From assembly GCA_018669475.1 (NCBI GenBank), contig JABHCC010000010.1, positions 184,385 through 248,384 on the forward strand: a DNA stretch of 64,000 nt. The letters run 5' to 3'. Positions 58,457 through 64,000 of the stretch are shown piece by piece. Below the pieces are notes generated by a model, which worked only from the letters and a program-made list of their open reading frames with translations, did not search any database and was not told the DNA's origin. Each line of letters starts with the position of its first letter. The stretch's first letter is position 1. The stretch comes from Bacteroidota bacterium (GTDB taxonomy: Bacteria > Bacteroidota > Bacteroidia > Bacteroidales > UBA12481). The position numbers were made by a program, and so were the translations under genes.

Positions 58457-60541
58457 ATGCAGGCCTGGATTCATAAATTGGCCAGTCTGTCGAGCAGACA
58501 AGTATATTATCTTATGCTTGTTTTGGTATTTATTGTACTTCCGCTTCTGAGTCTTAATGCAGGTATCTCAGGTGACGAACCAGTTCATTATCAGCAGGGT
58601 AAATTTGTTCATGAGTATTTTTCTTCTGATAAAACCTCTACCTCGGCTCTTGAAACTCCGGTGACAAGGCTGAAATACTACGGACAGGTACTGGATAATA
58701 TGAGTTACTCAATAAATCATTTGTTTAACATTCAGAAACCCTATGTTACACGTCATCTTTTAAATGCCCTTTGTGGAGCTCTCCTCATTTTGTTTTCCGC
58801 TCTTATCAGCGTTTCAATGGCAGGTTTCAGAGCAGGAATACTAACTATCCTCTTATTATTCTTATCCCCGAGAGTATTGGGCCATAGCCTTAATAATCTG
58901 AAAGATATTCCTTTTGCTCTCGGCTATATTATAAGTATTTGGGGGATTATCAGTTGTATTCAACTCTATCCCAGAATCAAGATTCCTCCTCTGCTGGGGA
59001 TCGCAGCTGGTTTTGCTCTGGCGTTTGGAACCAGGGCAGGCGGACTGATCATAGTTCCCCTTGTCTATTTTTTCGGAGCTACAGCCTGGTTGCTAAGGCA
59101 CAAGGGAAGCGAATTGTACCAAACGAAGGTTTGGCTCTATGGCTTCCGTTTTTTTGGGGTTCTGAGTCTCGCCCTTTTAGCAGGATATTTCATTGCTCTT
59201 ATCAACTGGCCATATGCAAGATTAGCTGTTTTTGCTAATCCCCTCGAATCTCTGAAGCTGATGACCCATTACGAGGTAAGCATACGACAGGTGTTTGAAG
59301 GTAACTGGTATTGGTCAGAACATCTTCCCTGGTATTATCCGGTAAAATATATTCTCATCACTACCCCGGTGATTATTATAGCCGGTTTCATTGCACAATT
59401 CAAGCTTTGGCAAAAGAAAAACTTACTGACTATTCTGATACTTGACTTCGTCATCATATTTCCTCTTGTATGGATAATAGCACGATCATCAAACCTATAT
59501 GGTGGCTGGAGGCACGTTCTTTTTATTTACCCCGGAATAGCTATTATCGCTGCTCTGGTGTGGGATCAGCTCCTGATGTCAAAAAAATCATGGATAAAAA
59601 TTACCTCCGGATTGGTTCTGCTGGCAGGTTTGGCCGGTCCGGCATATCATATAGCACGTAACCATCCGGTAGAATATGTTTATTTTAATCTTCCATCCGG
59701 AGGAATACAAAAAGCTAATGGGAAATATGAAACTGATTATTACTTCCACAGTTTGGGGCCGGCTGTTAAATGGATGAAGGATTTTCTGAACAGAGAGCAT
59801 CCAGAGGAAAAAATTACACTTGCTTCAAATTTTGATTTGCGACCCTATTTTGTTGATTCAAAAAACATCGAAACGGTTTATGTTCATTACTATAACCGGG
59901 GGAAAGCTGATTGGGATTATGGTTTATTTGTGGGCAATTATCTATATCCTGAGCAGCTCAATTCGGGAAACTGGCCTCCTGCGAATACTATCCATTCGAT
60001 CAATGTTTCAGGTGTAGCGGTGTGTGCTATCGTGGAAAGGAAAACCCGGGATGATGTGTTGGGATACAGGGCTTATAAAAAGAGTGACTTTCATTCTTCG
60101 GTAGAGCTGCTGCGACGTGCAGTGGATAGAGATCAGGATAATGAAACGGCTCAACTCTATCTGGCCTGGGCTCTTCGGCAATTGCATGACTATGACTCAT
60201 CAGACCTGGAAGCCAAAGTTCTGCTAAAAAAGGTTCCCGGATATGATACCGGACTGGATGTGCTCGGACGGAATTTGATCTCCAGGGGACAATATGAAGA
60301 ATCCCTTACTTACTTCGAGCAGATTATCAACAACAATTACAAATTCCTCCCTGCTTATGAACAGGCTGCTCACGCTCTTGACAGCCTTGGTCGCTACTCT
60401 GAAGCCGCTGGCAAGTTAGAGCGGGCTTATTCACTGGGCCTGCGAGATAGTTCCAGTCTCATCAGGCTGGTGAGAATGCTGGAAGCAAGTGGTAGCAAGG
60501 CCAAAGCTGATAAATTCAGAATGATTCTAAATAAAAAATGA
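58457..60541 (+). CDS. GT-C (PMT/GT39-like) membrane glycosyltransferase with TPR tail
   Basis: 694 residues. About ten to twelve TM helices; the first periplasmic loop has GISGDEPVHYQQG, the acidic pair typical of GT-C enzymes. Residues ~545-690 contain TPR-like repeats (DNETAQLYLAWALRQLHDYDSS, YEESLTYFEQIINNN, YSEAAGKLERAYSLG). Presumed to use the lipid-linked sugar made by the preceding GT2 for glycosylating a protein or glycan outside the membrane. Confidence 0.78.
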   Translation: MQAWIHKLASLSSRQVYYLMLVLVFIVLPLLSLNAGISGDEPVHYQQGKFVHEYFSSDKTSTSALETPVTRLKYYGQVLDNMSYSINHLFNIQKPYVTRHLLNALCGALLILFSALISVSMAGFRAGILTILLLFLSPRVLGHSLNNLKDIPFALGYIISIWGIISCIQLYPRIKIPPLLGIAAGFALAFGTRAGGLIIVPLVYFFGATAWLLRHKGSELYQTKVWLYGFRFFGVLSLALLAGYFIALINWPYARLAVFANPLESLKLMTHYEVSIRQVFEGNWYWSEHLPWYYPVKYILITTPVIIIAGFIAQFKLWQKKNLLTILILDFVIIFPLVWIIARSSNLYGGWRHVLFIYPGIAIIAALVWDQLLMSKKSWIKITSGLVLLAGLAGPAYHIARNHPVEYVYFNLPSGGIQKANGKYETDYYFHSLGPAVKWMKDFLNREHPEEKITLASNFDLRPYFVDSKNIETVYVHYYNRGKADWDYGLFVGNYLYPEQLNSGNWPPANTIHSINVSGVAVCAIVERKTRDDVLGYRAYKKSDFHSSVELLRRAVDRDQDNETAQLYLAWALRQLHDYDSSDLEAKVLLKKVPGYDTGLDVLGRNLISRGQYEESLTYFEQIINNNYKFLPAYEQAAHALDSLGRYSEAAGKLERAYSLGLRDSSSLIRLVRMLEASGSKAKADKFRMILNKK

Positions 60542-60598
60542 GGTATTTTTACCTCCCGATTGAAGCTCTGTTTGTCAAATGGCAAACAAAAAAAAACA

Positions 60599-62167
60599 AT
60601 GTTCATGGGAAAGAAAAGTTGGTTATCCCGATTGGGTATGCGAGTGAGAAAAGGCTGGTCATTCAAAGGCAGCCATTTCAGGTTTGTTTTTTTTACCGGA
60701 TTATTTACCGGGATTGTTCTGTTACTCTTCTCACATAAGTTGATGGAGTATACCAGCACCGACAGTTCATGCGAAATATGTCACGTGCATCCCCATTCAA
60801 CCAGTTCATGGAAAATGTCGGCTCATTATGGAAATACTTCGGGTGTTGTAGTGCATTGTGTTGATTGTCATCTTCCTCCGGATGGTGTGAGGCATTATAC
60901 TGAGAAAGTCAGAACAGGTATGAAGGATGTTTTTAGCAAGGTTTTCAAGGATGAATCGAAGATTGACTGGGATGCTAAATCCACAATTGAGCATGCGAAA
61001 AAAATCACCTACAATGAGTCATGCATGCACTGCCATCAGAATTTATTTCAACTTGATTTAACTCAGAAAGGTGTTAATGCTCATCTTGAGTTTTTAGATG
61101 ATCCGGAAGGAAAACATTGCGTACAGTGTCATCTTGAGGTTGGGCATTATGATCCCGACGCTATTCATGCCAAGAATGCTTCATTTGCTGATGAGCTCAT
61201 GGATACTGATAAGGAAATATATACAGAAGCTACAGCCATTACTGAGTTTAAAGATTTTACTGAAACCATTCCAAAGTCGACTGTATCATTTGATATGGTA
61301 GCTATTCCGGAGGCCATCTATACTATTGGGAGTCCGGATAAGGAATCTATGCGTAAGGACGATGAAGGCCCTCAGCGCCGGATTAAGATCAAGCAGTTTT
61401 TCATGGCGAAAATTGAAGTCACCTGGAATGAATATATGGCCTTTTTCTCTCAAACGGGAGCTGAAGGAAAATCAGAGACCAGTACTACCGGTCGTAAAGG
61501 AGACACTGATGCAATTACAGGAGCAACTCCACCATGGGGAGCACCTGATCAGGGCTGGGGAAAAGGTAGTCGTCCGGCCATTACCATGACGCATCATGCT
61601 GCGGAGGTTTATTGTCAGTGGCTTTCACAGATTACCGGAAAAAAATATCGTCTGCCAACTGAAGCAGAATGGGAATATGCCTCTCGTGGGGGGAGTGAAA
61701 CTCCATATTTTTTCGAAGGACGAGCAAAGGATTATACCGGAGAAGGTTTCTTTAAAAAACTTTTTGGTGCCGACACGAGCACTATCGCATCTTATGTGGT
61801 TTATAATGGAAATAGTCAAAGCAAAACACAAGAACCAGGGGCTGTTCTAGCAAATCCTTTTGGCTTGAAAAACATGTTGGGAAATGTGGCAGAGTTTTGT
61901 TCTGACTGGTATGCGGCTGATGTATACAGCTCATATCCGACAGGTAATAAAGTAGCTGTAAATCCTAAAGGACCAGCAAGCGGAGCTGAGCATGTAATTC
62001 GCGGGGGTTCCTTTTTAAGTGATGCAAAAGATGTCAGATCATCTTCAAGAGATAAAACTCAACGTGTTAACTGGCTTGTTACCGATCCACAGATTCCTAA
62101 GAGTATCTGGTGGTATTCTGACAGCCGGCATGTTGGCTTTCGTGTGGTTTGCGAGTGGGCACTATAA
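60599..62167 (+). CDS. Tetraheme NapC/NrfH-type cytochrome fused to a SUMF1 domain
   Basis: 522 residues from the ATG at 60599; a TTG at 60560 is possible but less likely. One TM helix (~27-45) is followed by four CxxCH heme sites: CEICH (58-62), CVDCH (87-91), CMHCH (142-146), CVQCH (174-178). Residues ~225-522 are a SUMF1 (FGE/EgtB/PvdO) fold: YTIGSPDKESMRKDDEGPQRR, IEVTWNEYMAFF, YRLPTEAEWEYASRG, NMLGNVAEFCSDWY, HVIRGGSFLSDAKDVRSSSRD, HVGFRVVCEW. The two copper-binding cysteines of true FGE, expected in and after RGGS, are missing (S and S/R instead). Not a formylglycine enzyme; a quinol-linked electron-transfer protein with a sensor or ligand-binding head is one reading. Confidence 0.85.
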   Translation: MFMGKKSWLSRLGMRVRKGWSFKGSHFRFVFFTGLFTGIVLLLFSHKLMEYTSTDSSCEICHVHPHSTSSWKMSAHYGNTSGVVVHCVDCHLPPDGVRHYTEKVRTGMKDVFSKVFKDESKIDWDAKSTIEHAKKITYNESCMHCHQNLFQLDLTQKGVNAHLEFLDDPEGKHCVQCHLEVGHYDPDAIHAKNASFADELMDTDKEIYTEATAITEFKDFTETIPKSTVSFDMVAIPEAIYTIGSPDKESMRKDDEGPQRRIKIKQFFMAKIEVTWNEYMAFFSQTGAEGKSETSTTGRKGDTDAITGATPPWGAPDQGWGKGSRPAITMTHHAAEVYCQWLSQITGKKYRLPTEAEWEYASRGGSETPYFFEGRAKDYTGEGFFKKLFGADTSTIASYVVYNGNSQSKTQEPGAVLANPFGLKNMLGNVAEFCSDWYAADVYSSYPTGNKVAVNPKGPASGAEHVIRGGSFLSDAKDVRSSSRDKTQRVNWLVTDPQIPKSIWWYSDSRHVGFRVVCEWAL

Positions 62168-62275
62168 TAAGACCGAAGACTTAAGACCTAAGACTTGAGG
62201 ATAAGGCTTAGGGCATAAGGCAAGGATTAAGGGTTAAGGCAAAAGGCAAGGCATAAGGATTAAGTTTAAGGGTTA
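62168..62275. repeat. Degenerate purine-rich repeat spacer
   Basis: About 108 bp built of imperfect short repeats: AAGAC three times in 62175-62195, ATAAGG three times, GGCAAGG twice and AAGGGTTA twice. The plus strand is nearly free of C. It lies between the cytochrome-SUMF1 gene and the fifth Gfo/Idh gene, and has no coding sense. Confidence 0.6.
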
Positions 62276-62355
62276 CGTTGGGGAAGTATGAAGAATGAAG
62301 GTTGGTGGGTATTTTAGAGTTTGGAGAATTATTTAATTGTTAAAGATATAATATC

Positions 62356-63708
62356 ATGGAAGGGTCTAAATCAGTTAGTCGTCGAAAATTTTTGGGTGCT
62401 GCCGGGGCTATTGGGGCTGTTGGTAGTTTGAGTATTGGATCGGTATTAACATCTTGTTCTGCTGATAAGAAAGGTAAAAATGTTGCGGCAATAGATAAGC
62501 TTGATCAGGCTCCTGATGGAAAGTTACTGAAGGCTGGTCTGGTGGGTTGTGGCAACAGGGGTACTGGTGCTGCGTTCAATTTTTTAGATGCCGGACCGAA
62601 TTTGCAAATAGTTGCCCTTGCTGATGTATTTGATGATCAGCTACAAATGTGTCGTCAGAAACTCAAGAATCAGAAGCAGGTAGATATTTCCGATAATCGA
62701 TGTTACACAGGATTTGATGGTTTTAAGAAGCTTATCGAATCAGATGTAGACATTGTTTTGCTTGCTACGCCTCCTCATTTTCGACCTGAACATCTGGAAG
62801 CCTGCGTACAGGCTAAAAAGCATGTTTTTATGGAGAAGCCTGCAGCCGTTGATCCGGTAGGTATTCGTTCAATTATTGGATCTGCAAAAAAGGCAGAGGC
62901 CATTGGATTATGCATCGTTGCGGGAACTCAGAGGCGACATGAACGCAATTACCTTGAGACCCGTCGTCAGGTGCAAATGGGAGCAATTGGTAATCCTATA
63001 GCCGCTAATGCTTACTGGCTTCAAAATCATGTTTGGTACAAGTCACGCCAGGAGGGATGGTCGGACATGGAATATATGGTTCGCAACTGGAATAATTTCC
63101 GTTGGTTGTGTGGTGACCACTTTCTTGATACCCATGTTCATAATATCGACATCATCAATTGGTTTACGGGCAAACAACCTATTTCAGCCCTTGGGGGAGG
63201 TGCACGTCATCGTCGTCTTACCGGTGATCAGTGGGATTTCTTCAGTGTAGATTTCTATTATGGTGAAGGTTTGCATTCACATTCAATGTCGAGACAGATT
63301 GATAACTGTGCCAATGCCACTGCAGAGCATCTAATTGGTACTGAAGGCTATACTAATTGCAAGGATACTATTTATAATCCTGATGGCAGTATCATGTGGC
63401 AGTATGAATACCCGGAAGACGCAAATGGAAACCCCACAACAACAGTGTCTGTTTCACCATACGTTCAGGAGCATATTGACCTGATAACGGCAATCCGAAA
63501 TCATGAGCCCATCAATGAAGCCGAGCAACTTGCATTGTCGACAATGACCGCTATAATGGGTCGTGAGGCAGCGTATACCGGCCAATTACTAAATTGGGAT
63601 GCAATGATGAAATCCAATATGCGAATGGGTCCGAAAGAATATGTGATGGGGCCGGTTGATATGGAAATAAAGACTCCGGTTCCAGGTACTGCACACGGAG
63701 GAAATTAA
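62356..63708 (+). CDS. Tat-exported Gfo/Idh/MocA oxidoreductase (5), lipoprotein
   Basis: 450 residues. Tat motif SRRKFLGA with lipobox VLTSC (C34). Cofactor site AGLVGCGNRGTGAA, FMEKPAAV for the catalytic lysine, and GDHFLDTHVHNIDIINWF for Asp/His. It belongs to a different subgroup from genes 2 and 3 (no FNPNRFH block). Encoded beside the tetraheme protein, which might recycle its cofactor. Confidence 0.9.
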   Translation: MEGSKSVSRRKFLGAAGAIGAVGSLSIGSVLTSCSADKKGKNVAAIDKLDQAPDGKLLKAGLVGCGNRGTGAAFNFLDAGPNLQIVALADVFDDQLQMCRQKLKNQKQVDISDNRCYTGFDGFKKLIESDVDIVLLATPPHFRPEHLEACVQAKKHVFMEKPAAVDPVGIRSIIGSAKKAEAIGLCIVAGTQRRHERNYLETRRQVQMGAIGNPIAANAYWLQNHVWYKSRQEGWSDMEYMVRNWNNFRWLCGDHFLDTHVHNIDIINWFTGKQPISALGGGARHRRLTGDQWDFFSVDFYYGEGLHSHSMSRQIDNCANATAEHLIGTEGYTNCKDTIYNPDGSIMWQYEYPEDANGNPTTTVSVSPYVQEHIDLITAIRNHEPINEAEQLALSTMTAIMGREAAYTGQLLNWDAMMKSNMRMGPKEYVMGPVDMEIKTPVPGTAHGGN

Positions 63709-63712
63709 GATT

Positions 63713-63741
63713 AAAAACCAGATCTTGCGATCTGGTTTTTT
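63713..63741 (+). terminator. Intrinsic terminator after the fifth Gfo/Idh gene
   Basis: AAAAACCAGATC (63713-63724) pairs perfectly with GATCTGGTTTTT (63729-63740), TTGC loop, with a T-rich tail. Could work in both directions. Confidence 0.85.
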
Positions 63742-63866
63742 AGTCCGAAGTCCGGGGTCCGGGGCCCATAGTCCCCCCCCGAATCCTGCCTGCCCTTCGT
63801 CCCTTCGTCCCTTTGTCCCCCAACTCCCGATTCCCGAATCCCGCCTGCCCCGAATTTATTCGGGGA
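63742..63866. repeat. Degenerate C-rich repeat spacer
   Basis: About 125 bp with a composition unlike the rest. It contains GTCCG(G/A) units near the start, CGAATCC(T/C)GCCTGCCC twice (63780-63795 and 63835-63850), three CTTCGTCC/CTTTGTCC units between, and a CCCCGAAT/ATTCGGGG palindrome at 63848-63865. No coding sense. Confidence 0.6.
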
Positions 63867-63971
63867 TTCCCGCCCCTATCCTTTTCTTAAAAATTGTTAA
63901 AACTCGGGGCAATTCGTTTAAACTGTCTATTTTAGTGTTTCTGAATCAAATACAACACTAATAATCCAACT

Positions 63972-64000
63972 ATGAAAAAGCTTTCTCTATTATTACTTGC
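63972..64000 (+). CDS. Start of a gene cut by the window edge
   Basis: ATG at 63972 followed by MKKLSLLLL, the beginning of a signal peptide or lipoprotein signal. Only 9 codons are inside the window, so nothing more can be said. Confidence 0.5.

Noticed and set aside
60599..62167. Formylglycine-generating enzyme
   Set aside because: The fold matches but both catalytic cysteines are absent, and no sulfatase gene is nearby.
62168..62275. CRISPR array
   Set aside because: Units are short (5-8 bases), overlapping and degenerate; no regular spacer structure and no cas genes.
63725..63961. 78-residue ORF across the C-rich spacer
   Set aside because: Proline/serine-rich translation of low-complexity repeats, starting inside a terminator.

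Overview
The window looks like a chromosome segment from a Bacteroidota bacterium, probably class Bacteroidia and free-living rather than a gut Bacteroides. The supporting features are a TonB-dependent receptor of the Oar type, a type IX secretion (T9SS) C-terminal sorting domain, Bacteroidota-style ATP synthase genes (short epsilon subunit, a-subunit with a signal peptide, bactofilin next to atpZ), AT-rich start regions without Shine-Dalgarno sequences, and several matches to the Bacteroidota promoter (TTG, about 19 bases, TAnnTTTG). No rRNA, tRNA, CRISPR array, transposase or phage gene was recognised. The identification comes from reading gene content only.

Layout. 1-1876 (-): 5' part of an Oar-like receptor. 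2258-5252 (+): a small lipoprotein, a small secreted repeat protein, and a VTC polyphosphate polymerase / DUF4956 / DUF2490 module. 5249-12493 (-): U32 RNA-modification protein, GT9-like protein, atpC, atpD, polyprenyl synthase and an MMPL/RND exporter. 12670-16676 (+): two phosphate transporters of different families, each with a long PhoU-like tail. 16684-24652 (-): TlpA-like thioredoxin, atpG, atpA, an unrecognised gene, atpH, atpF, atpE, atpB, two small membrane proteins and a bactofilin. 24703-27355 (-): the yceD-rpmF-plsX-fabH cluster. 27416-35788 (-): a histidine kinase, then a selenium locus (mnmH, an AIM24-family gene, a T9SS cargo gene, a cysteine desulfurase-SelD fusion) headed by rsgA. 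35940-39942 (-): pepE, a ThiF-like E1 protein, a beta-barrel protein, and an ECF sigma / anti-sigma pair.

40026-46827 (+) holds an e(P4)-type phosphatase and a TetR-headed operon (LolA-like protein, two FtsX-like permeases, LolD-like ATPase, outer-membrane barrel). 47074-57490 is the most accessory-looking part: four Gfo/Idh/MocA oxidoreductases, a ThuA lipoprotein, a DUF1080 protein, two sugar isomerase-fold proteins and an MFS transporter. Most of these carry Tat, Sec or lipoprotein signals. A fifth Gfo/Idh/MocA gene lies at 62356. Together they suggest a cell-envelope pathway in which glycosides are oxidised to 3-keto sugars, cleaved by elimination or hydrolysis, and imported. 57537-62167 adds a GtrB-like GT2, a GT-C protein with TPRs, and a membrane protein fusing a tetraheme NapC/NrfH-type cytochrome to a SUMF1 fold that lacks the catalytic cysteines of formylglycine-generating enzyme.

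The parts most worth following are the Tat-exported oxidoreductase/DUF1080 locus with its neighbouring tetraheme-SUMF1 fusion, the desulfurase-SelD fusion, the unknown gene inside the ATP synthase operon, and two degenerate repeat spacers near the right end. The window ends 29 bases into a new gene at 63972.
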